Shown: piece by piece, positions 29,880 through 39,168 of the stretch | How the letters are laid out: the number at the start of each line of letters is the position of its first letter | Numbering within the stretch: position 1 is the stretch's first letter | Assembly: GCA_019242475.1 (NCBI GenBank) | Contig: JAFAVK010000017.1 | Location: 31,834-95,833 of the forward strand | Length of the DNA stretch: 64,000 bases | Source: Acidobacteriota bacterium | GTDB lineage: Bacteria; Acidobacteriota; Blastocatellia; Pyrinomonadales; Pyrinomonadaceae | Direction of reading: 5' to 3' | The notes under the pieces: model-generated | Told to the model about the DNA's origin: nothing | Seen by the model: the letters and a program-made list of their open reading frames with translations, nothing else | Databases searched by the model: none | Position numbers and translations under genes: made by a program

Positions 29880-30734
29880 ATGAAAACTTCGCTCGCCATC
29901 TTCGTCGTCCTGCTCGCGGCGCTGGCGCGCGTGCCGCACGCCCGGACGCAGGGCGGCGCCGGGCACTTCTCGAAAGAGGGGCTCGCGTTCGACTACCCCG
30001 CCGGGTGGGCGCTCGCAGACACCGGCGACGCGCAGATGCAGCGCCTCATGCTCACGCGGCCGGGCGGGTCGAACGTCATCATCGTCTTCGCGCAGCGCGA
30101 GCCGATCAAGAACGCGAGGCAGCTCTCCGAGTCACGCCGCGGCGTGACCATGCCCTACGTCGCCAACGTCGCGCACAAGCTGGGCCTCGACCATCCGCCG
30201 CCGCCGAACGAGGCGCAGTGCGTGCCCGTCGGCGGGCGCCCCGCGCTCGGCTTCCGCCTGACCGGGAATTATGAGGGCGAGCCGACGACGGCCGAGGTCT
30301 ACACGGTCGTGCTCGGGCAGCGCCTGCTCCACCTCGTCCACCTCCGCGCCGAGAAGGACGAGGCCGCGGGCGCCGCCGCCTGGAAGACGCTGCTCGACAC
30401 GCTCAAGGTTGACGCGCCGGCGCAGCCCTCGCCCGAGGCCGACAAGATAGAGGATATCGTCGCGGGCGGCGTGCTCAACGGCAGGGCCGTGAGGAAGCCG
30501 CAGCCGGGGTACCCGGCCCTTGCGAAGAGTGCGCGCGCGCAGGGCACGGTCGCCATACAGATAGTCATCGACGAGAAGGGTAACGTCACCTCGGCGGTAG
30601 GCATCTCGGGCCACCCGCTGCTGCAACCCGCGGGCGTGGAGGCCGCACGACGCGCGAAGTTCGAGCCGACGACGATGTGCGGGCAGCCCATCAAAGTCAC
30701 GGGCGTCATCACCTATAACTTCGTGCTGATGTGA
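29880..30734 (+). CDS. Secreted protein with TonB C-terminal domain
   Basis: 284 residues. There is a signal peptide (about 1-24, SLAIFVVLLAALARVPHARTQ). The middle domain, KEGLAFDYPAGWALAD onward, resembles PsbP/DcrB-type periplasmic folds. The C-terminal TonB-like domain runs from about 205: PGYPALAKSARAQGTVAIQIVIDEKGNVTSAV...GQPIKVTGVITYNFVL. Unlike a classic TonB there is no obvious membrane anchor other than the signal sequence and no proline-rich span. It starts 11 nt after the ketosynthase gene, and its stop overlaps the methyltransferase GTG by 4 nt. Its role is unclear. Confidence 0.75.
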   Translation: MKTSLAIFVVLLAALARVPHARTQGGAGHFSKEGLAFDYPAGWALADTGDAQMQRLMLTRPGGSNVIIVFAQREPIKNARQLSESRRGVTMPYVANVAHKLGLDHPPPPNEAQCVPVGGRPALGFRLTGNYEGEPTTAEVYTVVLGQRLLHLVHLRAEKDEAAGAAAWKTLLDTLKVDAPAQPSPEADKIEDIVAGGVLNGRAVRKPQPGYPALAKSARAQGTVAIQIVIDEKGNVTSAVGISGHPLLQPAGVEAARRAKFEPTTMCGQPIKVTGVITYNFVLM

Positions 30735-31438
30735 GCGTCCGATTCGGCCAACGCAGCTACGAGCTGGAGCACATCGACAAGGGCGACTACACGCCCGAGG
30801 AGTACGACGAGTGCTCGGCCGAGCTGCGCTGGGTCAACCGCTGGATGGGCGACGCGAGCGCTTTGAAGCGCTCGGTGCTGCCCGACATCGCCCGCGGCGG
30901 CGCGCGCGAGTTCACGATGCTCGACGTGGGCGCCGGCACGGGCGAGCTGCTGCGCGAGGTGGCGCTCGCGGCGCGGGGCCGCGGCGTGCATGCGCGCCTC
31001 GCCGGGCTTGAGCTGAACGAACGCGCGGCCGCAGGGCTCGTCGAAGAGTCGCGCGAGTTTAAGGAGGTCGTCTCGGTGCGCGGCGACGCGCTGCGCCTGC
31101 CCTTCGCCGACGGCGCGTTCGACTACGTGATGTGCTCGCTCTTCACACACCACTTCCGCGACGACGCGTGTGTCCGCGTCTTTCGAGAGATGGCGCGCGT
31201 CGCGGGGCGGCGCGTCTACTGCATCGACCTGCACCGGCACCCCGTCGCCTACTACTTCTACACGACGGTCGGCCGGCTCTTTATCCACACCCGCCTCGTC
31301 CGCGAGGACGGCGCGCTCTCCATCCTCCGCGGCTTCCGCCCCGGCGAGCTTCGTCGTCTGGCGGAGCGCGCGGGGCTGAAGGACGTGAAGGTCGAGCGGC
31401 GCTTCCCTTACCGTTTAGTTCTGAGCGCGAGCGTATGA
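30731..31438 (+). CDS. Class I SAM-dependent methyltransferase
   Basis: 235 residues. Motif I is TMLDVGAGTGELLREVALAAR near residue 63. The acidic motif II is LAGLELNERAA, post-motif RGDALRLPFADGAFDYVMCSLFTHHF corresponds to motif III/IV. It resembles methyltransferases that neighbour condensing enzymes and flavoproteins in small polyketide clusters, but the substrate is not evident. The start is GTG overlapping the previous stop, and its own stop overlaps the next start (ATGA), so the three genes are tightly coupled. Confidence 0.85.
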   Translation: MSVRFGQRSYELEHIDKGDYTPEEYDECSAELRWVNRWMGDASALKRSVLPDIARGGAREFTMLDVGAGTGELLREVALAARGRGVHARLAGLELNERAAAGLVEESREFKEVVSVRGDALRLPFADGAFDYVMCSLFTHHFRDDACVRVFREMARVAGRRVYCIDLHRHPVAYYFYTTVGRLFIHTRLVREDGALSILRGFRPGELRRLAERAGLKDVKVERRFPYRLVLSASV

Positions 31439-32625
31439 CCGAGGAGTTCGACGCAATCATCGTGGGCGGCGGGCCGGCGGGGGCGAGCGCGGCGGTGCGC
31501 CTGGCCGCGGCGGGCGCGCGCGTGCTGCTCGCGGAGCGCGACCGCTTCCCGCGCGAGAAGCTGTGCGGCGAGTTCATCTCGCCCGAGTGCCTCTGGCACT
31601 TCGCGCGCCTCGGCGTGCTCGAAGAGATGGGGCGCGGCGGCGGCGCGCGCGTCTGGGAGACGGTCTTCTACGCGCCCTCGGGCCGCGGCGTCTCGGTGCC
31701 GAGCGCGTGGTTCGGCGGGCAGGGCGGGGACGCGCTCGGCCTGAGCCGCGCCGAGATGGACGCGCGCCTGCTGGCGCGCGCGCGGGAGGCGGGCGTCACC
31801 GTGTTGGAGGGGGCCGGGCTCGCGTCGCTCGTCGTCGAAGGCGGGCGCGTGCTGGGCGTCCGCCTGCACGCGGACGGCGGGCCGCGGGAGTTCCGCGCGC
31901 GGGTCACGCTCGACGCGACGGGGCGCCACCGCGCGGTCGTGCGGCGGGCCGGGCGCGAGTTGGGAAGGGAGGGGGGCGAGTGGCGCGGCGGGCCGGAGAG
32001 CCTGGTCGCCTTCAAGACCCACCTCGAAGGCACGCGCGGCGCGGCGGGCGCCTGCGAACTCTACTTCTACTCGGGCGGCTACGGCGGCATCATCCCGGTC
32101 GAGCGTGGGCTGAGCAACATCTGTTTCATGGTGCGCGCGCGCGACGTGCGCGCCTGCGGGAGCGACCCGGAGCGCGTGCTGCGCGAAGTGCTGATGCGGA
32201 ACCGGCGCGCGGCCGAGACGCTCAAGGAGGCGACGGCGCGGACGCGCTGGTTCGGCGTCTCGCTCGAAGGCTTCGGCCGCCACGAGCCCGCGCCCTTCGA
32301 AGGGCTGCTCGCCGTCGGCGACGCCGCGGCCTTCATCGACCCCTTCACGGGGAGCGGCATGCTGATGGCGCTCGAAGGCGGCGAGATCGCGGCGCGGGCC
32401 GTCTCGGGCTGGCTCGCGCGCGGCGTCGGGAAGTTCGCGGCGCTCGCGCGCGAGTACCGCGCCGCCTACGCCTCACGCTTCGACGCGCGCCTGCGGATGT
32501 GCAACCTGATCCGCCGCGCGGCGTTCGCGCCCGCCGCGCTCGTCGAGGGCACCATCCTCGCGCTCAACGCGAGCGCGGCCGTCCGGCGCCGGGTCGCGCG
32601 CTCCACCCGCGTCCGCGCCGCTTGA
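31435..32625 (+). CDS. FAD-dependent oxidoreductase (geranylgeranyl-reductase/halogenase-like)
   Basis: 396 residues. The FAD motif is DAIIVGGGPAGASAAVRLAAAGARVLLAERDRFPREKLCGEFISPE; the KLCGEFISPE loop is typical of flavoproteins in methyltransferase/condensing-enzyme clusters. The second FAD motif is LLAVGDAAAFIDPFTGSGMLMALEGGEIAA. The start is ATG 31435, overlapping the methyltransferase stop; the longer open frame upstream is only overlap. It probably oxidises or reduces the product of the condensing enzyme. It is the last gene of the operon. Confidence 0.85.
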   Translation: MTEEFDAIIVGGGPAGASAAVRLAAAGARVLLAERDRFPREKLCGEFISPECLWHFARLGVLEEMGRGGGARVWETVFYAPSGRGVSVPSAWFGGQGGDALGLSRAEMDARLLARAREAGVTVLEGAGLASLVVEGGRVLGVRLHADGGPREFRARVTLDATGRHRAVVRRAGRELGREGGEWRGGPESLVAFKTHLEGTRGAAGACELYFYSGGYGGIIPVERGLSNICFMVRARDVRACGSDPERVLREVLMRNRRAAETLKEATARTRWFGVSLEGFGRHEPAPFEGLLAVGDAAAFIDPFTGSGMLMALEGGEIAARAVSGWLARGVGKFAALAREYRAAYASRFDARLRMCNLIRRAAFAPAALVEGTILALNASAAVRRRVARSTRVRAA

Positions 32626-32899
32626 AGAGAAGGTTCTCTTGCCAAAGGCAGTCCGTTTAAGGTACAAAGTCGTGCGTAAGTGAAGACCGTTTGCACTCCG
32701 TAACGAACAGAGTTTTAAGCCACAGACCTCCTTTAACGAAGCGGGCGAAGACGCGACTCAAGCTTCCCGGCGTGCGCGCCCGCCTTCTGTTCGTGAGCGG
32801 CCCTTGCAGAACTCCCGCTGGCGGATTTATTGGGCGCGGAAACAATGGCGCGCCGCTTCCGCCCGAATCAAGCTTAGTCTTTCTAAGGAGAGAAGAGTT

Positions 32900-35800
32900 A
32901 TGCGTGCTAACCCCCGGCGGTGGCTCCCGACCGCTTACCGTTTTGTGCTCGCGTGCGCCCTCGCGCTCAGCTGCGGCGCGGCGGCCGCGCTGGCACAGGC
33001 CGACGCGACCTCCGCCAACCTCAGCGGCTTCGTGCGCGACCCCGCGGGCGCGGTCGTCACGGGCGCCACCGTCACGGCGCGCAACCCCGCGGTCGGAGTC
33101 GTCCGCACGGCCACGACGAACGGCGAGGGCTTCTACCAGATCGTCCAGCTCCCGCCGGGGCCGTACGAGGTGACGGTCGAGGCCGCCAACTTCAAGAAGG
33201 CCGTCGTCCCCACCGTCACCGTCACCGTCGGCCAGCGCGCCGACCTCGACTTCACGCTTGAGATCGGGCAGATCACGGACGTGGTCACCGTCACCGGCGC
33301 GCAGACCGAGCTGATCGAGGCTTCGAAGACCAACGTCTCGAACACGGTTGACCAGACGCGCATCGAGAACCTGCCGATCAACCAGCGCGACTACATCAAC
33401 TTCACCCTGACGACCTCGACCGTCACGCGCGACAACGGACGGCCCATCGGGCCGGCGCCCACCTCGGGCTTGAACTTCGGAGGCCAGCGCGGCCGCTCGA
33501 ACCTCGTGCAGGTGGACGGCGCCGACAACACCGATAACTCGGTCAACGCCTCGCGCTCGACCGTCTCGCAGGAGGCGGTGCAGGAGTTCCAGGTCGTCAC
33601 CAACTCCTTCGCGCCCGAGTTCGGCCGCTCGGCGGGCGGCGTCGTCAACGTCGTCACCAAGTCGGGCACCAACGACGTGCGCGGCAACGTCTTCGGCTTC
33701 ATCCGCCACAAGTCGATCCAGGCGCGCAACCCGTTCGCGCCCATCATCGACAACGACCCCGGCAAGAAGCCGCCCTTCACGCGCGCGCAGTACGGCGCGA
33801 CGCTCGGCTTCCCGCTCGACCGCGACAACACCTTCGGCTTCCTCGCCTTCGAGCAGCGCAAGCGGCAGGAGTCGGGCTTCTTCACCTCGAACGTGGTCGG
33901 CACCCTGACTTCGAGCGTCACCATCGGCGCGCCCTTCCTCCCCTTCTCGCAGACCTTCGACCGCATCACCGCGCAGCAGGCGACCTACGTCCAGGGGCTG
34001 CTCACGCAGGCCGGGCAGCTCATCGCGACCGGCACGCCCGGGAACGTCGCGACGGGTCAGGCCATCGCCGGCGCGGCCGTCCAGTACGCGACGCTCGCCT
34101 CCTCGGGCGGCCAGACGGGCCTGACCGGCGCGAGCACGCTGCGCAGCCCCGGCGGCGCCATCACCGCCGGCACGACCATCGGGCAGCGCTTCTTCCTGAC
34201 CGGCGCGCCCGTCCCCGTCAGCCAGAACGCCTTCCGCCCGCTGCTGAACCTTAACACCGTCTTCCCCATCTCGGAGGACACGACCTTCTCGTCGGCGCGG
34301 CTCGACCACCGCATCAACGGCCGCAACGACCTGACGCTGCGCTTCGGCTACAATCCTTCGGACATCACCGGCATCCAGGTCGAGTCGCAGAACCAGGCGC
34401 TCGGCCAGAACGACTTCTCGCGCACCGGCATCCAGAAGCTGCGCGACGCGAACTTCGTCTCCACGCTCCACTCGACGCTCTCAAACACGATGGTCAACGA
34501 GGCGCGCTTCAACTTCGGGCAGCGCCGCGCGACCTTCACCTCGCAGAACGGGCAGGGGACGGCCTACAACATCACGGGCGCGGCCTTCATCGGCCGCGAG
34601 CTGTTCTCGCCGGTCGTCCGCACCGAGAACCGCTACGCCTACACCGACAACCTGAGCTGGGTCGCCGGCAACCACACGATGAAGTTCGGCGCCGACGCCA
34701 ACTTCATCAGCGTCGGGGCGCTCTTCGAGCTGAACTTCGCCGGCCTCTTCAACTTCGGCGGCCTCTCGGCGACGACGCTCGCGGCCTTCCCCGGCGGCGA
34801 CTGCCTGACCACGACGCAGGCCGGCTGCGCGCCCGCCTTCGAGCCCGTCCAGCAGTACGGGCTGGGATTCCCCGGCAACTTCGTGCAGGGCTTCGGCAAC
34901 CCGAACAGCAAGCTCAAGAACCGGCCCTACGCCCTCTTCGCGCAGGACTCCTGGAAGGTGACGCAGAAGCTCACGCTCAACTACGGCGTGCGCTACGACT
35001 ACGAGCAGACCGACAAGCTCGCCGTGCAGGACTTCGTTGACCCGCTCTCGGGCCTCGCCGTGCCGGCGACCAACACGCAGGCGTTCTACGACGCCTTCCA
35101 CATCCAGCAGGGCTTCCCGCGCGACAAGAACAACTTCGCGCCGCGCATCGGCGCGGCCTGGGACGTGAAGGGGAACGGCTCGACGGTGCTGCGCGCCGCC
35201 TACGGTATCTTCTACGACCACCCGCTGCTCGCCATCGGCTTCAACTCCGACATCGCCGACAACGTGCAGCAGCAGCAGTTCATCTCGCTGCCCGGCAGCC
35301 CGACGCCGACCTCGCTCCTGAACGCCGTGCAGATTTTCCAGGGCACGGTCTGCACCGCCGCGGGCGGCAACCCGCTGTGCCCGCCGGGCGTCTTCACGCC
35401 GGGCGCGGCTGCGACGGCGCAGTACCAGTTCGGCCGCCAGCGCTTCAACGACCAGACCTTCCCCGGCTTCGGCCCATTCCTACCCTTCTCGCTGCCCGTC
35501 GCCTCCAACTTCGAGTTCGCCTACGCCAACCAGGCCAACGCGACCATCGAGCACAAGCTGACGGAGAACATGTCGCTCTCGGCGAGCTGGCTCTTCACGG
35601 GCGCGCACCACCTGCCGCACCCGACCAACCTCAACGCGCCGAACAACGCGCTGCTCATCCAGAACTACGTCCGCTGCTTCGGCACCCAGCCGACGAACAC
35701 GACGGCCGTGCTGACGCTCACGCCCTCGACCTGCTCGAACATCGTGGCGCAGCCCGTGCCGGGCCTGATCGCCGTCACGACGCGCGGCGCGGTCGTCCAG

Positions 35801-36664
35801 CCGTTCGCGGCCAACCTCTTCCGCCCCTCGGGGCCGAACTACTTCTTCACGCAGGCCATCTCGGGCGGCACGGTCACGCCGGCCGTCTTCAACGGCGCGC
35901 TGACCGCGACCGGCGCGCTCGCGCACCCCGGCTTCGTCACCACCTTCGGCGACGTGAACGCGCAGGTCTCCGACGGCAACTCGGTCTACCACGCCGCCAC
36001 GTTCGAGCTGCGCCGCCGCTTCGCCAACAACTACCAGTTCCTCGCCTCCTACACCTGGTCGCACTCGATTGACGACTCGTCCGACCTCCAGACCCTCCTG
36101 CTCCCGCAGGACGTGACGCGCCTCGACCTGGAGCGCGCCGACTCGCTCTTCGACCAGCGCCACCGCTTCGTCTTCAGCGGCGTGGTGGTCGCGCCCGGCT
36201 CCTGGCGCAGCGCGGGGGGCTACCGCAGCTTCCTCTCGGGCTTCGTCGTCGCGCCGATCTTCGAGTGGTCGTCGGGCCGGCCCTTCAACATCCTCTCGGG
36301 GCGCGACACGAACAACGACCTGTCGAGTTCGACCGACCGCCCGTCGGTGGACGCCAACGGCCAGCTCTTCGTGCCGGCCGCGTTCCAGTCCGGCAGCCTC
36401 GGGCGCAACCTCGGCCTGACGCACTCCTACCAGTCGCTCGACCTGCGCGTGACGCGCAACATCATGCTCGGCGAGCGGCTCCGCCTCGAAGTCATCGGCG
36501 AGGGCTTCAACCTCTTCAACCGCTTCAACGAGGCCGCCGCCTCGCCCCGCTTCGAGGACGTGAACGCGGTCGCCGACCGCGCCTCCAACGGCCGCTTCCG
36601 CAGCCGCTCCACCGCCGCCTTCGACCCCCGCCAGTTCCAGTTCGGCCTCAAGCTGAACTTCTAG
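32900..36664 (+). CDS. Oar-like TonB-dependent outer-membrane receptor
   Basis: 1254 residues. The signal peptide ends near ALAQADA. A carboxypeptidase-regulatory-like domain (about 40-125, SGFVRDPAGAVVTGATVTARNPAVGVVRTATTNGEGFYQI) is followed by a plug with VQVDGADNTDNSVNASRSTVSQEAVQEFQVVTNSFAPEFGRSAGGVVNVVTKSGTN. A large beta-barrel follows and ends QFQFGLKLNF, with terminal Phe. This architecture is typical of acidobacterial Oar/TonB receptors. It probably imports large organic ligands or contributes to adhesion. AAGGAG precedes ATG 32900; the longer in-frame start at 32804 would bury the signal peptide. Confidence 0.92.
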   Translation: MRANPRRWLPTAYRFVLACALALSCGAAAALAQADATSANLSGFVRDPAGAVVTGATVTARNPAVGVVRTATTNGEGFYQIVQLPPGPYEVTVEAANFKKAVVPTVTVTVGQRADLDFTLEIGQITDVVTVTGAQTELIEASKTNVSNTVDQTRIENLPINQRDYINFTLTTSTVTRDNGRPIGPAPTSGLNFGGQRGRSNLVQVDGADNTDNSVNASRSTVSQEAVQEFQVVTNSFAPEFGRSAGGVVNVVTKSGTNDVRGNVFGFIRHKSIQARNPFAPIIDNDPGKKPPFTRAQYGATLGFPLDRDNTFGFLAFEQRKRQESGFFTSNVVGTLTSSVTIGAPFLPFSQTFDRITAQQATYVQGLLTQAGQLIATGTPGNVATGQAIAGAAVQYATLASSGGQTGLTGASTLRSPGGAITAGTTIGQRFFLTGAPVPVSQNAFRPLLNLNTVFPISEDTTFSSARLDHRINGRNDLTLRFGYNPSDITGIQVESQNQALGQNDFSRTGIQKLRDANFVSTLHSTLSNTMVNEARFNFGQRRATFTSQNGQGTAYNITGAAFIGRELFSPVVRTENRYAYTDNLSWVAGNHTMKFGADANFISVGALFELNFAGLFNFGGLSATTLAAFPGGDCLTTTQAGCAPAFEPVQQYGLGFPGNFVQGFGNPNSKLKNRPYALFAQDSWKVTQKLTLNYGVRYDYEQTDKLAVQDFVDPLSGLAVPATNTQAFYDAFHIQQGFPRDKNNFAPRIGAAWDVKGNGSTVLRAAYGIFYDHPLLAIGFNSDIADNVQQQQFISLPGSPTPTSLLNAVQIFQGTVCTAAGGNPLCPPGVFTPGAAATAQYQFGRQRFNDQTFPGFGPFLPFSLPVASNFEFAYANQANATIEHKLTENMSLSASWLFTGAHHLPHPTNLNAPNNALLIQNYVRCFGTQPTNTTAVLTLTPSTCSNIVAQPVPGLIAVTTRGAVVQPFAANLFRPSGPNYFFTQAISGGTVTPAVFNGALTATGALAHPGFVTTFGDVNAQVSDGNSVYHAATFELRRRFANNYQFLASYTWSHSIDDSSDLQTLLLPQDVTRLDLERADSLFDQRHRFVFSGVVVAPGSWRSAGGYRSFLSGFVVAPIFEWSSGRPFNILSGRDTNNDLSSSTDRPSVDANGQLFVPAAFQSGSLGRNLGLTHSYQSLDLRVTRNIMLGERLRLEVIGEGFNLFNRFNEAAASPRFEDVNAVADRASNGRFRSRSTAAFDPRQFQFGLKLNF

Positions 36665-36683
36665 GTAAGGGGCAAACTGCAAG

Positions 36684-36720
36684 CAGCCGCGGGCACTCCG
36701 ATTTGGGGTGCCCGCGGCTG
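36684..36720 (+). terminator. Intrinsic terminator after the Oar-like gene
   Basis: 16-bp stem (36684-36699 with 36705-36720, one G-T wobble, 5-nt loop) followed by TTCGCCGTTTGTTT. It lies 20 nt after the stop codon. Confidence 0.85.
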
Positions 36721-36856
36721 TTCGCCGTTTGTTTATAAGAAGGCGCGACCCGCGGACGCGGAAATTCGGGGCGGCTGTATGGCCCGGAGGGCGGCGGAAG
36801 AGTTAAACTGGCCGCGAACGGGGAACCACACAGCTCAGCCAGCGAGAGGGAGGGGA

Positions 36857-37684
36857 ATGATGAGCACGCAGATGCAGCCGTCGCCGGACAGATACATCTT
36901 CCGCGGCACGAACCGCCAGAAGGGGCGCCACCACGCCGTCACGCCCGAGAACAGCTCGATGAAGCACCTCGTCTACGGGCGCATCATCCTGGACGGGGAG
37001 ACGCCGCGCGTCTCGTTCTCGACCGAGACGTACGAGACGGGGCTCATCTGCCTCGCGGGCGCCTGCACGCTCAAGGCCGACGGCGAGACCTACCGCATCG
37101 AGCACCGCGACTCGATCTACCTCCCGCGCGACACGTCGGTCGAGATCGAGACCGAAGGGGGCGTCGATCTCGTCGAGTGCTCGGCCGAGGTCGAGGGCAA
37201 GTACCCCTTGCAGGTCGTGCGCTTCTCCGACATCGAGCGCGACCCGTCGCTCAGGTTCCAGACGGGCGGCCCCTCGACGACGCGCACCATCAACATCGCC
37301 TTGGGCAAGAACGTCCAGGCCGGCCGCATCGTCGCCGGCTTCACCTCCTCGGAGCCGGGCCACTGGACTTCCTGGCCGCCGCACGAGCACGCGGCGATGC
37401 TCGAAGAGCTTTACGTCTACTACGACATGCCCGCGCCGGCCTTCGGCGTGCAGTTCGTCTACACGAACCCGGACGAGCCGGAGTTCGTCGGCGTCGTGCA
37501 CGACGGCGACGCGGTCGTGATGCCGCGGGGCTTCCACCCGAACGTCTCGGTGCCCGGCCACCGCATCAACTTCGTCTGGCTGATGGCCGCGCACCGCGAG
37601 ACGGAGGACAGGCAGTTCGGCGTCGTCACCGTCCAACCGGGCTTCGACCAGGCCGGCACGGGCTTGGAAGCGAGTAGGAAGTGA
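36857..37684 (+). CDS. iolB: 5-deoxy-glucuronate isomerase IolB
   Basis: 275 residues of the KduI/IolB cupin family, which isomerises 5-deoxy-glucuronate in myo-inositol catabolism. Diagnostic parts are YGRIILDGETPRVSFSTETYETGLICLAGACTLKADG, TINIALGKNVQAGRIVAGFTSSEPGHWTSWPPHEHA (metal-binding histidines) and VVMPRGFHPNVSVPGHRINFVWLMAA. The start at 36857 follows GGGAGGGG; the 36779 start lacks a site. No other iol gene is in the window, so it is an isolated pathway gene or has been recruited to another sugar acid. A heptad element follows its stop by 5 nt. Confidence 0.9.
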   Translation: MMSTQMQPSPDRYIFRGTNRQKGRHHAVTPENSSMKHLVYGRIILDGETPRVSFSTETYETGLICLAGACTLKADGETYRIEHRDSIYLPRDTSVEIETEGGVDLVECSAEVEGKYPLQVVRFSDIERDPSLRFQTGGPSTTRTINIALGKNVQAGRIVAGFTSSEPGHWTSWPPHEHAAMLEELYVYYDMPAPAFGVQFVYTNPDEPEFVGVVHDGDAVVMPRGFHPNVSVPGHRINFVWLMAAHRETEDRQFGVVTVQPGFDQAGTGLEASRK

Positions 37685-37689
37685 AGGGG

Positions 37690-37779
37690 AGTAGGCAGTA
37701 GGCAGTTGAAAGCCGGTGTCAGAAATTCTGATTTAAATTCACAACGTTCGAGACGCGGGGCGGCTGCCTACTGCCTACT
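37690..37779. repeat. Heptad hairpin element E (GTAGGCA words, short arms)
   Basis: 16-nt perfect arms 37690-37705 and 37764-37779 (two GTAGGCA words each) flank a 58-nt centre containing the small palindrome CAGAAATTCTG at 37720-37730. It begins 5 nt after the iolB stop. The arms are shorter than in the other elements, and the centre may be an insertion. Confidence 0.75.
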
Positions 37780-37865
37780 AAATTCCGGCGAACCCCTCCC
37801 GCGCAGGTGGCATCCGAAGTTCGACCTCTCCCTTCGGCCTCGTGGTTGTTAAAGACCTTGGCGTT

Positions 37866-39062
37866 ATGAAACACTTCCCGCCTATGAAGAGACTGACCGT
37901 AAGCTTTGCCGCCGGCGCCGCGGCTCTCGTGCTCTGCTCCGCGCTCGCGCAGGCGCAGTCGGGCGCGACCCGACCCCGGCGCGTCACGCCCGTCCAGCCG
38001 ACGGGCGAGTCGGCCAGCGCTGCGACTCCGGCCGCCGGCACGCCGACGGCGGGCGCGGGCTCGACCGCGCACGCGCTCTCGCTCCTGGATCAGAAGCAGT
38101 ACGACGCCGCGCTCGCCGAGGCGCGGCAGCTCTCCACGGCCGACCCGAAGAACTCCGACGCGTGGAAGATCGCCGGCTACGCCGAGTTCTACCTCAAGCG
38201 CTACAACGAGGCGACCGCCGACCTCGAACGCGCGCTTGAGCTGAGCAGCGCCGGCGGGCAGAAGGACGCGAAGACCGAGGACGCGCTCGCCCAAGCCTAC
38301 TTCTTCGCCGAGAAGTACGAGCAGGCGCTCCCGCTCCTCGTCGCCGCGACCACCCGCGCGGGCGCCAAGCCCGACGCCAACACGCTCTACTACCGCGCCA
38401 TCGCCGAGATGAACCTCAAGCGGACGGCCGACGCCGAGCGCTCGTTCGGCGAGGTGCTGAAGGTTGACCCGAAGAACAAGTTCGCGCTCCTCTACCTCGG
38501 CCAGCTCGCCTTCAACCGGCAGGACTACGCGACGGCCGTCAACATGCTCAACCGCGCCACGCTCGCCGACCCGACCTTCGTGCAGGGCTGGGAGCTGCTG
38601 ACGCAGGCTTACATGTTCCGCGGCCGCTCCGGGACGGGCGCGGCGGCCGACGCCGACTTCCTCTCGGCCGTGCGCGCGGCCGACTCGCTCGCGCGCCTGC
38701 GCAACGACGCGCGCTCCGCGCTGCTCCAGGGCCAGGCGCTCGTCTTCGCCCAGCAGTTTCCGAAGGCCGTCGCCGCGCTCGAACGCGCGGCCGCCGCGCC
38801 GGACGCGCCCGGCGAGACCTTCTACCTGCTCGGCTACGCGAACGCGCAGGCCAAGAACTTCCCCAAGGCCATCGCGGCGCTTGAGAAGGCCGCCGCCAAG
38901 ACGCCCGACAACGTCGAGGTCTACCGCCTGCTCGGCTTCTCCTACGAGTCTTCGAAGGACTACACCAAGGCGCTCGCCGCCTACGAGAAGGGCCTCCAGC
39001 TCGCGCCCGCGGACGCCTACTTCAAAGAGTCCGCCGACCGCGTCCGCCCCTTTGCAAAATAA
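37866..39062 (+). CDS. Secreted tetratricopeptide-repeat protein
   Basis: About 398 residues. The signal peptide reads MKRLTVSFAAGAAALVLCSALAQAQ. An Ala/Pro/Thr-rich linker is followed by about eight TPR-like helical pairs (for example YDAALAEARQLSTADPKNSDAWKIAGYAEFYLKRYNEA and YTKALAAYEKGLQLAPADAYF). Such proteins act as periplasmic assembly scaffolds; the partner is unknown. ATG 37884 and GTG 37842 are alternative starts, none with a clear ribosome-binding site. Its stop codon overlaps the left arm of heptad hairpin F. Confidence 0.75.
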   Translation: MKHFPPMKRLTVSFAAGAAALVLCSALAQAQSGATRPRRVTPVQPTGESASAATPAAGTPTAGAGSTAHALSLLDQKQYDAALAEARQLSTADPKNSDAWKIAGYAEFYLKRYNEATADLERALELSSAGGQKDAKTEDALAQAYFFAEKYEQALPLLVAATTRAGAKPDANTLYYRAIAEMNLKRTADAERSFGEVLKVDPKNKFALLYLGQLAFNRQDYATAVNMLNRATLADPTFVQGWELLTQAYMFRGRSGTGAAADADFLSAVRAADSLARLRNDARSALLQGQALVFAQQFPKAVAALERAAAAPDAPGETFYLLGYANAQAKNFPKAIAALEKAAAKTPDNVEVYRLLGFSYESSKDYTKALAAYEKGLQLAPADAYFKESADRVRPFAK

Positions 39063-39150
39063 GCACGTGAACCATAAACCGTGAACCGTGACGAGAGAAG
39101 ACAAGGTTCTTCTTCTGGTCACGGTTCACGGTTTACGGTTCACGTGCTTT
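39060..39150. repeat. Heptad hairpin element F (ACCGTGA words)
   Basis: 32-33-nt arms 39060-39092 and 39118-39150 pair with a single internal mismatch, around a 25-nt loop. The words are CCGTGAA/CCATAAA/CCGTGAC. Stop triplets occur exactly every 7 nt (39068 TGA, 39075 TAA, 39082 TGA, 39089 TGA). The left arm begins on the stop codon of the TPR gene. Confidence 0.9.
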
Positions 39151-39168
39151 TGCGCTAGCATCCTGCTC

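Noticed and set aside
32657..34471. 604-codon minus-strand open frame opposite the Oar-like receptor
   Set aside because: The receptor on the plus strand has a signal peptide, plug and barrel signatures; the antisense frame has only Arg/Val/Asp-rich shadow composition.
37719..39122. 467-codon minus-strand open frame opposite the TPR gene
   Set aside because: The plus-strand TPR periodicity and signal peptide are clear; the antisense frame starts inside heptad hairpin sequence and lacks motifs.
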